A stretch of DNA of 64,000 nucleotides, from the NCBI RefSeq assembly GCF_026625725.1, contig NZ_CP113060.1, positions 3,664,001-3,728,000 of the forward strand, written 5' to 3'. The notes beneath the pieces are model-generated. The model was not told where the DNA came from, did no database searches, and worked only from the letters and a program-made list of their open reading frames with translations. The position numbers were made by a program, and so were the translations under genes. Position 1 is the first letter of the stretch. The number at the start of each line of letters is the position of its first letter. This document shows, one piece after another, positions 40,262 through 51,600 of the stretch. Source of the DNA: Pseudomonas sp. SL4(2022). GTDB taxonomy: Bacteria; Pseudomonadota; Gammaproteobacteria; Pseudomonadales; Pseudomonadaceae.

Positions 40262-41620
40262 TCAGCGTTCGCGCATTGCTTCTGAGCGCGCCTTGAGTAC
40301 CGGTTTGAGCAGGTAGTCGAGCACGCTTTTCTCTCCGGTGATGATGTCCACGGTAGCGACCATGCCGGGGATGATTAGCAGTGGACGCTCCTCGCTGCCC
40401 AAATGGCTCTTATTGGTGCGCACCTGGATCAGGTAGAAACTGTTGCCTTCTTCGTCGGTGATGGTATCGGCGCTGATCAGTTCAAGGTTGGCCTTGAGTC
40501 CGCCATAGATGGTGTAGTCATAGGCGGTGAACTTAACCATGGCCTTTTGGCCCGGGTGCAGAAAGGCTACATCCTGTGGCCGTACCTTGGCTTCAATCAG
40601 CAGGCTGTCATCCAGCGGGACAATCTCCAGCATGTCACTACCGGGCTGGACAACGCCGCCAATGGTGTTGACCTTGAGCTGCTTGATGATGCCACGTACG
40701 GGTGAAACTACTGTCGTGCGGCTGACCCGGTCATCGATGGCTAGGCTGGTGGCGGTAATTTTTTGCAGTTCCGTGCGGATTTCGTTGAGCTCTTTGAAGG
40801 CTTCCGAGCGGAAGCTCAGCTCTGACTCCTCGATCTTGCTCTTGATCTCATCCATCGCCGATTCGGCTCTGGGAATGGCCAGGTTGGTCGCGTCTAGTGA
40901 GCCGCGTATTTCCACGAGGCTACGGCGCAAGCGGAGAATTTCTACCTGCGAAATGGCACCGGTAGCTACCAATGGTTGCGACATGTCCAGTTCCTGCTGC
41001 AAAAGGCCCATGCTGGAACGGTACTGCTGGGATTTGGCACGAAACTCGGCCAGTTCCTGAGTCTTCTGTCGCAGTTGTTCGCCGAGGGTGCGTTGCTCGC
41101 TTTGCAGCCGATTTTGCCGCGACTGGTAAAGCGCCAATTCATCCTCGGCCAGCTGCGGTGCCTGGTTCAGGATATCGGTGGGCATATTGAGTGGTCGGCC
41201 TTCAGCCTCAGCCGTCAGGCGTTCGACCCTGGCGACCAGGGCCAGTCGGTCGGCTTCGGTCTCACCACGGTTGGAGAGGAAGCGTGTGTCATCCAGGCGC
41301 AACAGCACAGCACCTTTTTCCACCACTTGGCCTTCGCGCACGAAAATTTCACTGACAATGCCGCCTTCAAGATTCTGGATGACCTGGATCTTGCTAGAAG
41401 GAATAGCTTTACCTTCACCGGTAGTGACTTCTTCCAAAATGGCGAAATGGGCCCAAGCCAATGCCGCTAACAGGCAGGTACTGACCACCCAGACGGTGAT
41501 TCGGGTGAACCAAGGTGAGTCTTCGAGAATGGCCCCGTCGACCTCTGGCATGAACTCGGTATCCTGCTTGCGCTGATGCATGCTGGCAAAGTAATCGCGA
41601 ATCGAGTGGCGTGTGGACAT
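40262..41620 (-). CDS. lapC: Type I secretion membrane fusion protein (LapC/HlyD family)
   Basis: A 452-residue periplasmic adaptor with one N-terminal membrane span (ITVWVVSTCLLAALAWAHFA) after a cytoplasmic tail. It has a lipoyl/barrel-sandwich half (IPSSKIQVIQNLEGGIVSEI), long coiled coil (residues about 130-290, rich in Glu, Gln, Arg and Leu), and the returning barrel with the HlyD signature (VKVNTIGGVVQPGSDMLEIV). It links the LapB ATPase to the LapE outer-membrane channel for secretion of the adhesin at 45606-57482. It is the last gene of the operon and starts eight bases after the ATPase gene. In P. aeruginosa the corresponding genes are called bapD/PA1877 as I recall. Confidence 0.92.
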   Translation of the reverse strand: MSTRHSIRDYFASMHQRKQDTEFMPEVDGAILEDSPWFTRITVWVVSTCLLAALAWAHFAILEEVTTGEGKAIPSSKIQVIQNLEGGIVSEIFVREGQVVEKGAVLLRLDDTRFLSNRGETEADRLALVARVERLTAEAEGRPLNMPTDILNQAPQLAEDELALYQSRQNRLQSEQRTLGEQLRQKTQELAEFRAKSQQYRSSMGLLQQELDMSQPLVATGAISQVEILRLRRSLVEIRGSLDATNLAIPRAESAMDEIKSKIEESELSFRSEAFKELNEIRTELQKITATSLAIDDRVSRTTVVSPVRGIIKQLKVNTIGGVVQPGSDMLEIVPLDDSLLIEAKVRPQDVAFLHPGQKAMVKFTAYDYTIYGGLKANLELISADTITDEEGNSFYLIQVRTNKSHLGSEERPLLIIPGMVATVDIITGEKSVLDYLLKPVLKARSEAMRER

Positions 41621-41628
41621 GGCTGTTC

Positions 41629-43788
41629 CTATACCGCTGCTGGGCCTACTCGACCTTTGCGTAGCGCCTCAATCACTGCTTCTTTCGGGCCGTCCGCAAC
41701 AATGTGGCCGTTATCCAGTACCACCAGGCGATCAACCAGGCTGAGCATGGAAGCGCGGTGGGTAATGAGCAGCATGGTCTTGCCCTGAGCGAAGGTTTGC
41801 AGGCGGTTACGCAGAATTTCTTCGCTGGTATTGTCCATTGCACTGGTGGGTTCATCGAGCAACAGGATGGGAGGATCGAGTAGCAACGCACGGGCCATCA
41901 GTACGGCTTGCCGTTGGCCGCCAGAAAGCAATTGACCGCGTTCACCCACCGGGCGGTCAAAGCCTTGTGGGTGTTGCCGCGCCAAGTCAACGACACCGGT
42001 TAACTCGGCCACTTCAAGCATGCGCGCATCACTGACGTAGCGGGCACCTAGCGTCAGGTTGTCGCGCAGGCTTCCAGCGAGCAATGGCAAATCGTGAGCG
42101 ACATAACCAATCTGGTGGCGCAGATCGGCTACATCAAGCTGACGCAGGTCGAGGTTGTCGAGCAGAATCTGCCCTTTGTCCGGGCTGTAGAAGGCCATTA
42201 CCAGGCGGGCAAGCGTGCTCTTGCCAGAGCCGCTGCGGCCGATGATGCCAATCCGCTCGCCAGCTGTCATACGCAGGCTTACGCCGGCCAGGGCTGGGGT
42301 GCTTTGCCCAGGGTAGTTGAAGGTCACGTCACGTACATCGAGGGCACCGTGTAATTGGGTACGATCCAATGGGCGCTGTTTCGACTGACGTTCCTGGGGT
42401 AAGGCCATCAGCGCGTCGGTGCTGGTCATGGTCAGGCGCGCTTGCTGATAGCGGGTAATAAGTCCGGCAATCTGCCCCAAGGGCGCAAGAATACGGCTTC
42501 CCAGCATATAGCAGGCGACCAGAGCGCCTACGCTGAGGTTGCCGGCAATAATGATGTACACCCCGCAGATGATGGTGGCCATACCGGCAAACTGTTGCAG
42601 AAACAGGGTACCGTTGGTGGCTATGGCGGCCAGAGAGCGGGCATGTACATCCAGACGGGTGAGTGCGCCGTGGGTTTTCTCCCATTGGTGTTGGCGCTCA
42701 CTTTCCGCGCTGCAGGCTTTGAGTGTTTCCAAGCCGCCAAGTGTTTCAATCAGCAGTGCCTGGCGTTGTGAGGCCAATTGCAGGCTTTTCTCAACCGTAT
42801 CGCGCATTCGGGCCTGAATGATGAAGGCAAACAAGGCTGTAATTGGGAAAGCCAGCAAGGGGATGGCAACCAACCAGCCGCCAATAAGCCAGATCACCAC
42901 AATCATCAAAATCGAGAACGGCAGGTCGATCAGGCTGGTCAGGGTTACGGCGGTAAGAAACTCTCGTAATCCCTGGAAGTCATGAATACTCTGCGCAAAA
43001 CCACCAATGGTCGCCGGCCGGGCCTTCATGGACATGCCGGTTATTCGCTCGAAGAGTGTTGCCGAGAGTACGACATCGGTTTTTTTGCCGGCCGTATCGA
43101 GCAGGTGCGAACGTAGGACTTTCAGCAGTAGTTCAAAGCCCATTCCGATCAGCAAACCGATACTTAAAACCCACAGCGTCGAGGTTGCCTGATTGGGTAC
43201 GACACGGTCGTAGGTCTGCATGACAAAAAGCGGCACCATGAGGCCAAGCAGGTTGATCAGCAGGCTGGCGAGAATGGCGTCGGTGTACAGCCAGCGTGAC
43301 AACTTGAGGGTGTCACGAAACCAGGCTTCAATTCGCGGCACCAATGGGTTTCGTGTTTCTTCCAGTTCATGCCGTGGACGGGCGAAAAACGCTTTACCGC
43401 TGTATTCCGCTTTAAGCTGTTCGAGGCTGACCCACTGTTCGCCGCCATCAGCTTCGCACGGTAAAATCTGCGCTTGATTATTAGGCCCCCACTGTCGCAA
43501 AACGGCACTGCGACCGTTTTTTAATAACAGTAATACCGGCAGGTTGAGGGTCGAGATGCTTGTCAGGTCGCGTTGCAGAAGGCGTCCCTGCAATCCCGCT
43601 CTTGCTGCAGCTCGTGGCAGTAGATCGGCAGTCAGGCGCTGCTCAGGTAATGGCAGGCCAGCACTCAGGCTGCCACGGCTGGCTGAACAACCGTGGAGTT
43701 TGCAAAGAATCAACAAGCCATCTAGCAGCGGGTCATCGTGGTTGAGGCGTGGATCGCTGGCTGGCCCTGGCCGTTCCATGGTGGTCAA
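41629..43788 (-). CDS. lapB: Type I secretion ABC transporter ATPase/permease (LapB family)
   Basis: A 719-residue exporter with a C39-like N-terminal domain (DPLLDGLLILCKLHGCSASR onward) that probably recognises but does not cut substrate. A six-span transmembrane domain follows from about residue 165 (RWLYTDAILASLLINLLGLM, YDRVVPNQATSTLWVLSIGL). The nucleotide-binding domain has Walker A IIGRSGSGKSTLAR, signature QLLSGGQRQAVLMARALL and Walker B ILLLDEPTSAMD. The start is uncertain: TTG 43788 has AGGAG nine bases ahead, while ATG 43779 (MERPGPASDPRLNHDDPLLD) matches family N-termini but lacks a ribosome site. It lies 24 bases after lapE and 8 before lapC in a tight operon. Confidence 0.93.
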   Translation of the reverse strand: MTTMERPGPASDPRLNHDDPLLDGLLILCKLHGCSASRGSLSAGLPLPEQRLTADLLPRAAARAGLQGRLLQRDLTSISTLNLPVLLLLKNGRSAVLRQWGPNNQAQILPCEADGGEQWVSLEQLKAEYSGKAFFARPRHELEETRNPLVPRIEAWFRDTLKLSRWLYTDAILASLLINLLGLMVPLFVMQTYDRVVPNQATSTLWVLSIGLLIGMGFELLLKVLRSHLLDTAGKKTDVVLSATLFERITGMSMKARPATIGGFAQSIHDFQGLREFLTAVTLTSLIDLPFSILMIVVIWLIGGWLVAIPLLAFPITALFAFIIQARMRDTVEKSLQLASQRQALLIETLGGLETLKACSAESERQHQWEKTHGALTRLDVHARSLAAIATNGTLFLQQFAGMATIICGVYIIIAGNLSVGALVACYMLGSRILAPLGQIAGLITRYQQARLTMTSTDALMALPQERQSKQRPLDRTQLHGALDVRDVTFNYPGQSTPALAGVSLRMTAGERIGIIGRSGSGKSTLARLVMAFYSPDKGQILLDNLDLRQLDVADLRHQIGYVAHDLPLLAGSLRDNLTLGARYVSDARMLEVAELTGVVDLARQHPQGFDRPVGERGQLLSGGQRQAVLMARALLLDPPILLLDEPTSAMDNTSEEILRNRLQTFAQGKTMLLITHRASMLSLVDRLVVLDNGHIVADGPKEAVIEALRKGRVGPAAV

Positions 43789-43812
43789 GGTCTACTACTC
43801 CTTATGCCGGTT

Positions 43813-45168
43813 CTACTTCATGTCCGGCAGACGCGCCTCACTTTTCACTTCGGTGAGGGCTACTGCTTCTACCGGTACGACTACTTGTTGCTGCCGCAAC
43901 AGATCCCCCATCGCAGTGGTTACGCGGTACATGGAAAACTCTTCGAGAAAACGCACTTCGGTGTAGCGACGGTTGGCAGTGAACAGCTCGTTCTCACTGT
44001 CGAGCAGGTCGAGCAGGGTACGTTGACCGAGACTGAACTGCTGTTGATAAGCTTCGCGGACGCGTTGGGTGTAATCCGCATAATCGCGGGCTTTCGGGGT
44101 TTGCAGCTGGGCGTTCTCCATGGCGTTCCAAGCCAGGGAAAGGTTTTCGTTGAGTACACGCAGGGCGTTGTTGCGGATATCCATCGATTCATTGATCTGG
44201 TGCGCGGTTGACTGCAGGCGTGCTTTGTCGCGCATACCGTTGAACAAGTTGTAATTCATCACCACCGCGGCCCGCCAACCCTTGGTGTGCCCCTCATCAC
44301 CTTGAGTGTCATTATCGGCATTGGTGGCCAGTTCGAGATCTACGCGTGGGTAAAAGGTGGATTTGGCGACTTCATATTGCTTCTCAGCGGCGTGCACGTC
44401 AGCTTGTGCCGACTTGAGGAAAGGGTTGTTCTCGATCACCGTTTGGCGCGCATCGGAAAGCGTGGCTGGCAGTGAGCCTTTCAGTGAGGCGGGCGAATCC
44501 AGTTCATCTGGCATACGACCAACGGCGCTGAAGAAATTGGCTTCGGCATCGGCCAGGTTGACCTTTTCGGTATAGAGATTGTTTTCTGCCAGGGCCAGGC
44601 GCGCTTCAGACTGATCGAGATCAGCCGTACTGCCTACACCCTGCTGACTACGCAGGCTGATCTGATCATTAATGCGTTGGTGAGCCTGCAGGTTATTGCG
44701 GGCCAGCTCGACCATTTCGCGGCGCATCAGCAGGTCTAGATACACCTCAACAGTACGCAATGCCAGACTTTCAGATGTACCCAGCAGGCGGTAAGCCCGA
44801 GAGTTGACCACGGCTTTGGTGCGTTCAACTTCATTGGGGGTGTTGAACCCATCAAACAGCATTTGCCGCAGGCGTAACTCCGACGTGCCGTAGTTCAGTG
44901 TTTCAGTGTTGTGATTACCCAAGGCTCGCGTGCTGGGACTGTCGGTATGTTCACGGCCATAGCCCACCAACAAGTCAACAGTCGGGAGGTAGCCGCCTTT
45001 GGCAATCTTGACTTCTTCATCTGATGAAAGACGGCTGTTGACGCCTGCATGAATTTCTGGGTGGTTGTCCAGCGTACTTTGGATCGCTTCCGATAACGTT
45101 ATGCCTTGTGCCTGTGTACAGGCCATGGCCAACACAATACTGCTCCATAGAGGGTTGAGTGAGCGCAT
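43813..45168 (-). CDS. lapE: TolC-family outer-membrane channel of the adhesin exporter (LapE-like)
   Basis: A 451-residue outer-membrane efflux protein with a signal peptide (NPLWSSIVLAMACTQAQG before ITLSEAIQSTLDNHPEI) and two TolC-type repeats, visible in ALRTVEVYLDLLMRREMVEL and GQRTLLDLLDSENELFTANR. The start is ATG 45168 with AAGGAGAG eight bases upstream. The open frame extends 132 codons further, but that part lies in the AT-rich promoter region and is not protein-like. It is the first gene of the lapE-lapB-lapC operon, divergent from the adhesin, so one 437-base region may control both. Confidence 0.92.
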   Translation of the reverse strand: MRSLNPLWSSIVLAMACTQAQGITLSEAIQSTLDNHPEIHAGVNSRLSSDEEVKIAKGGYLPTVDLLVGYGREHTDSPSTRALGNHNTETLNYGTSELRLRQMLFDGFNTPNEVERTKAVVNSRAYRLLGTSESLALRTVEVYLDLLMRREMVELARNNLQAHQRINDQISLRSQQGVGSTADLDQSEARLALAENNLYTEKVNLADAEANFFSAVGRMPDELDSPASLKGSLPATLSDARQTVIENNPFLKSAQADVHAAEKQYEVAKSTFYPRVDLELATNADNDTQGDEGHTKGWRAAVVMNYNLFNGMRDKARLQSTAHQINESMDIRNNALRVLNENLSLAWNAMENAQLQTPKARDYADYTQRVREAYQQQFSLGQRTLLDLLDSENELFTANRRYTEVRFLEEFSMYRVTTAMGDLLRQQQVVVPVEAVALTEVKSEARLPDMK

Positions 45169-45605
45169 CTGGTAACTCTCCTTTATTAAAGTATCAATCC
45201 AGTCGCCAAAAAAATGGCTCTTTTCCCTGATGTTTTGTTCTGAGTTTGTAACCTCATAGCTAAGAACACTTTTCAGCGTAGCTAAGAAAAAATTGCTACT
45301 ACGCATATGAGAAAAAAATCTTATGCAGACTGCGAAAACCAGCACATTGTTTTCAATCAGAAGCCGTGTACTTCGTGCTTTTCGTGGGTTTACGCGGCTA
45401 AAACAAGCGGTCAGATACACAAAGGGGCGGGATCTTGCTGGTGCGGTAAACGGCGCGGGTTGGGGTGACATTTTTTTGTCGTTAGAGTTTTTAAGTTTTA
45501 CGTCGTTGTGATCGGCCAGTGGTTTTGTTCTCTCCTTGAAAGGTATTCCGGCCTTTTTTGGCATACGTGTCGACGGTGGTCGACAGCTGTAGTGAGGATG
45601 GAATC
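45169..45605. other. Divergent promoter region between the exporter operon and the adhesin
   Basis: No gene in 437 AT-rich bases. It contains inverted repeats GCGTAG-N17-CTACGC near 45278-45306 and a GCATATGAGA/TCTTATGC pair separated by an A-run near 45303-45326. Promoters for both directions are expected here. Control by a c-di-GMP regulator such as FleQ would be usual for this adhesin class, but I see no site close enough to a FleQ box to claim one. Confidence 0.5.
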
Positions 45606-48600
45606 ATGGCTACTTTGATTGGTGTCGTCAGCCAGGTTATCGGCGAAGTCTATGCAGTAGCTGGCGATGGAACGCGTCGGCCACTCAGTGATGGTGATCG
45701 AGTATTTGCAGGGGAGCAGATCGTTACTGGAGTCGCTGGATCTATTGCGGTTGCCATGAGCAATGGACAGCAATTAACGCTGGGGCGTGACAGCAGTCTG
45801 AACCTCATCGAGCAGATGGTATCTGCAGGTGGCAATCCGGCAAATTCTGATGCGGATTCGACACCGGCGACCCCGAACGATGGGGAATTGACCGATGTGG
45901 AGCAGCTGCAGGCCGCTATTGAGGCTGGCGTAGACCCTACGCTGGAAGGTGAAGCCACTGCGGCTGGTCCAGGCGCTGGTGGTGCAGGTGGTGCCGGTGG
46001 CGCAGGCGGTGGCCATTCTTTTGTGTTGCTGGGGGAAACGGGTGGAGCCTTGGATCCGATCATCGGTTTTGCGACCGAAGGTTTGGATAACGGACCGGAG
46101 TTCCCAGACCCCGATCCTGTTGATGTTGATGAAGCGCCAGATTTCAGCCCAGCCGTTGATGTGCAGTACGAGGATGTGGGCGGGACTGTTTTTGCAGGAC
46201 CGGTGGTGGTGGATGAAGAGGGACTGGAAAATGGGAGCAACTCAGCAAGCAATGCTGAGCAGGCCAATGGCAGCATTCTCATCACTTCGCCTGATGGCGT
46301 TTCTGCTTTGCAGGTTCAAGACGTTGATGGCAACTGGATAGATGTCACCGTTGGTGGTGTTTTACAGGGCCAGTACGGCACGTTGAGTGTTGATGCAACC
46401 GGTAATTGGACATATACGCTGACCGGCAACACGTTCGATCACACCAATCCCAATGCTACAGGCGCTGATGATCAGGTCACTGATCGTTTTGCTGTGCGCG
46501 TGTTTGATCTGGATGGTGATGTATCTCCAACGGCCTTTATCGATGTTCTCATTAATGATGACGGACCAGTGGCTTCCGTCAGTGAGCAAGCTGGCGAGTT
46601 GCCCTCTGTCCTGGTGGACGAAAGTCTGGAGACCCTGGGCGGTGCCTTGGGCGATGGTGTGGCCTCGGCGGTCTTGAGCGCGGCTGTTGTGCAGTTGCAG
46701 TTTTCCAGTGTGTTCGGTGCCGATGGTGCTGCCGCAGGCGATGCCGGCACGGTGTACAGCCTGGAACTGAGTGGGGAGGGTGTGCCGAGTGGGCTGTTTG
46801 CCGTCAATGCGGATGCTCCGCAAGGCAAGGGCGAGTCCATCGTTCTGAATCAACTCGGCAATGTCATCACTGGCAGTGCCGGTGGTGTGGATTACTTTAC
46901 CCTGACTATCGACCCAGTCAGCGGTGCTGTGACCTTGGATCTGCTGGATAACATCTGGCATGACAGCACCACGGATGCCGATGACCGCGAAGTGCTGAGG
47001 TTGGCGGAAGATGTCCTGCTGCTGACGCAGACCGTGACCGATGGTGACGGCGACAGCGACAGCGCGTCGATTGACCTTGGCGCTGCCGGGGCATTCAGCT
47101 TTGAAGACGATGGCCCATTGGCTCAACTCAGTGAAGAGTCTCGTCAGCTAGTCGCTAAACCGGTGGATGAAAGTCTGGCGGTTCTAGGTGGCGTCTATTC
47201 CGATGGCAATGCTTCTGCTGTCCTGAGTAGCGAGATAGTGCAGTCGCAGTTTTCCAGTGTGTTCGGCGCTGATGGTGCTGCCGCAGGCAATGCCGGCACG
47301 GTGTACAGCCTGGAGCTGAGCGGGGAGGATGTGCCGAGCGGGCTGTTTGCGGTCAATGCGGATGCTCCGCAAGGCAAGGGCGAGCCCATTGTTCTGAATC
47401 AACTCGGCAATATCATCACTGGCAGTGCCGGTGGTGTGGATTACTTTACCCTGACTATCGACCCAGTCAGCGGTGCTGTGACCTTGGGTCTGCTGGATAA
47501 CATCTGGCATGACAACACCACGGATGCTGATGACAGCGAAGTGCTGAAGTTGGCTGAAAATGCACTGCTGCTGACGCAGACCGTGACCGATGGTGACGGC
47601 GACAGCGACAGCGCATCGATCGACCTTGGTGCTGCCGGGGCATTCAGTTTTGAAGACGATGGCCCGCAGGCATGCATCCATTTGAAAGGTCCATGGGCAC
47701 AGGTCGTACATGATGAAAGTGCGGGGCAGCAGAACTTCTTCACTTCCTGGTGGAAGCCGGGAGACTGGGACAATGATGTCAGCTCAGCTTCTGTTTTCGA
47801 TGGTGTGAGCAATAAAGGCTCTGACATTGATCCTGCTGGTTTTGCCCGGAGTCTGACGCCAATTGTCGGTACTTTCGGCAGCAGTTATGGCGCGGATGGC
47901 AAGGGCAGTACTGTGCTCAGTCTGGAACTGAGCGGTGCCCAAGGCAGTGACTCGGGCCTCAGAACCACCGATGGCAAACCGATCAACCTCTACCTTGAGG
48001 GTGCGTTGATCGTGGGGCGTGTTGCCAGTGGCGACGCTGTTGGGCCAGCAGCCTTCGCGGTGGCCATTGGTGGCGATGGTTCGATCAGTGTGGCCCAGTA
48101 CATGTCACTGAAGCACCCGGCTGGTGGCAGCAGTTATGACGAAGCCGTGAATCTGATTGGCAAGATCAAAGCAGTCGTGACTGTCACCGACGGCGATGGT
48201 GACGTGGCAGTGGATAAGGTCAGTATTGGCCATGTGATCGGTTTTGAGGACGATGGCCCGCTTGCTAGCGTCAAACTGATTCAGGGGGCGATCGTTGTAC
48301 ATGACGAATCGCCTGCGCTGCAGAATGCCAGCGCAACACCTGCTGCTCCTGAGGATGCCAATGACCATGACAGTAATGGCGTATCCGGCCTGTTCAATAG
48401 TGTGGTCAATAGAGGTGGTGATCTTTCCCCTAAAGGTTATGCGCAAAGCAATGGTCCTTTGGTAAGTACCGCTGGCAGCAGCTATGGCCAGGATCAGGAA
48501 GGTGCTACTTCAAAACTCAGCCTGGCGATTGTTGGGGGTAATGGGGTTGATTCTGGGCGTACAACCACTGCGGGTTTCACCATCAAGCTGTACATGGAAA

Positions 48601-51600
48601 ACGACCTGGTTGTCGGTCGTATTGTGGGTGGGCCAGATAATGGCAAGGCAGCCTTTGCTGTTGCCATCAGCGCGGATGGAACGATCAGCGTGGCGCAATA
48701 TGTCTCGCTGCAGCATCCTACCGGTGGCAGTAGCTATGACGAAGCGGTAAGTCTCGCAGGCAAAGTGCAGGCAGTACTGACGGTGACCGATGGTGATGGC
48801 GATGTTGCGATCGACAAGGTCCAGATCGGTAGCGCTATTCGTTTCGAGGATGATGGCCCCAGCGCGAACATTAATCTCAAAGGCCCGTGGGTCGACGTCA
48901 CCCACGATGAAACGGCTGGATTGCAGAACTTCTGGACGACCTGGACGCCCGGTGATATCGGCGATGATGATGTGGCGTTCCTGTCAGCGTTTAACGGTGT
49001 GGCCAATAAAGGCACTGATATCACCCCCGCCGGTTATGCCAAAAGCACGACGCCTGTAGTGACGACCCAGGGCAGCAGCTATGGCGAGGACGAAGAGGGG
49101 GCTACCACCCAGCTCAGCTTGCTGGTCAAAAATGGCAATGGAACAGACTCTGGCCTGAAAACCACTGACGGCCACACCATTACGCTGCATCTAGAGGGTG
49201 CCTTGATCGTTGGGCGTATTGTTGGTGGCGGCGATACTGGCAAGGCTGCGTTTGCGATAGCCATTGGCGCAGACGGTTCATTGAGTCTGGCTCAGTATGT
49301 GTCGCTGCGGCATTCGCTCGGTGGTAGCAACTATGACGATGCCGAAACACTAGCTGGCAAGATTCTCGCCGTGGTTACAGTGACCGATGGCGACGATGAT
49401 GTAGCGGTCGATACAGTTGATATTGGCAGCGTGATCCGTTTTGAGGATGACGGCCCCACCGCTTGCATCAGCCTGGTACGGAATGCGTCTGTGACCCATG
49501 ACGAGTCAGCAGGCCTGCAGAATGCAGTGCTGACTCCCTCAATTGTGGGGGATGCAGATGATAACGACGTGGCGGATCTGTCTGCCTTGTTCAGTGGTGT
49601 AATGCATCCGGGCACTGATCTCGGTACAACCGGTTATGCGCAAAGCGCCACTTCAGTGGTGAGTACGGCAGGGAGTTCTGTCGGCCAGGACGAGGAAGGT
49701 GCGACGTCCGTGCTTAGCCTGGCTCTGCAGGGGAGTAATGGGCAAGATTCCGGTCTGAAGACGACTGACGGTTTTACCATTCGCTTGAGTGTTGAAGGCT
49801 CACTTGTCGTCGGCCGAGTGGATGGTGGCAGCGAGAACGGAAAAGCTGCCTTTGCCGTTGCAATTGGCAGTGACGGCAAGTTGAGTGTGGCGCAGTACAT
49901 TTCCATTCAGCACCTTGATAGCGGCAGTGCTGATGAAGCCCGGACACTCAGCGGCAAGATCAAGGCCGTATTGACCATTACTGATGGTGATGGTGATGTC
50001 GCGGTGGACAAAGTCGATATCGGCCATGTGATTCGCTTCGAGGATGACGCCCCAAGCGCCGGTCAAACCACGGCTGCGCTTGTGCTGGATGACGAAGGCC
50101 TGCTTGGTGGGATCAATGGTGGCCCGGCAGACACCCTAGGAGCCGCTACGAGCACCAGCGGTAATCTGGTGTTTGCAGCAGGGGCTGATGGCTTGAAGTC
50201 ACTTGCTCTCAGTGGGCCGGCAACGCTGGGCACTGAAACGGTTTCTTCCAGCTGGGATGCCGTGAGTCATACGCTAACCATTAGCAGCTCACGTGGCTCG
50301 CTGGTGACCGTTGTATTGACCAACCCCGCTACCGGTGCCTACACCATCAACCTGTTGAAACCGTTGATGCACCCCGCAAGTGGCACTGAGGACAATATCA
50401 CCCTGAATATTGGCTACAAGGTGACGGACGGTGATAACGACACAGCGACCGGTTCACTGGTAGTTAGTATCGACGATGACACGCCGACCATTCAGGCAGG
50501 CAACCTTTCTACCGATTCGTTTGTGACGTATCACGGCACTGATGCCAGCTATGCCAATAGTTATGGCTACTACATCAAGGGCGCCGATGGCACGCCACAG
50601 ACTGGGAAAGTAATCTGGGCCAATGTGCAGGATCAGGTCGATGGCGATACCTCTAGCCTGGCTGGACTCAACCCGGCCCAAGTCGGCTTCTTCATCATCC
50701 CCAATGGCGGCGCCAATAGCGGCTTGATCAATGGTGCTGAACTGACGTTCCAGCAGGTGGCGGGTAAATGGACAGCGTTCCTTGGCTCAACGGCGTTGAC
50801 CGGTGATTTGGGGGCCAATGTCTTGTTCAGTGATGCCGCCCTCAATCCAGGTGGCTCACACCTGCAGGACAACAGCGGCGTTGGCAATCAGAACTGGGAG
50901 GATGTGACCACTGGCTCTGATTATGACTACAACGACGTCAGCACAAATGTCACTTGGGGCAGTGGCTTGCAGCTGCAGGTTGATGAAACACGCCTGGATA
51001 TTGATGTCAGTGCCAATTTTAGCGGCGTCTTCAATGTGCAGCCCGGAGCGGATGGGCTGCAACGCCTGAGCTACCAATTCGATGTCAACGACAGTGACAG
51101 TGGGCTGGTCGATACCCTTACCAATCAAGCCGTGATGTTGAGTGTCAATGAGTCTGGTGTACTTGAAGGGCGCACGGCGGGTAGCGGTGAGCTGGTATTC
51201 AAACTCAGCGTTGATACCGCGGGTAAAGTCACCCTCGACCAACAGCGCGCAATTTTCCACAACACAGTAGATCCTGATGAGGCCAGGTTCCTTGGCTTAG
51301 GTCATATCTCACTCACCGCCACAGTTTTAGATAAGGACGGAGACTCTGCCAATGCCAGCATCGACCTGGGGGCAGTGATCAGTTTCCGCGATGATGGTCC
51401 GCGTTCGACGCCAAACAGCCTTGTGCAATTGGATGACGATGATCTCCCGGCTGGGTTGCCTGGCGGCACTGGCGACGATGGCGTTTCGCCCTTGCAGGGC
51501 ATTCTCGGGCATGATTTTGGAGCAGATCGCGCGGGCAGTGTGCAGTTGCTTGAAAGTGGAACAGCCCCAGCTGGTTTCAGCTATGTGAAGGATGGTGACG

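Noticed and set aside
45169..45564. Upstream extension of lapE by 132 codons
   Set aside because: The stretch is AT-rich promoter DNA with no protein-like pattern, while ATG 45168 has an ideal ribosome site and starts a signal peptide.
46569..50054. Regular repeats considered as a CRISPR array
   Set aside because: Periods are about 550-600 bp, in frame within one coding sequence, and the units are protein repeats; no short direct repeats with unique spacers exist.
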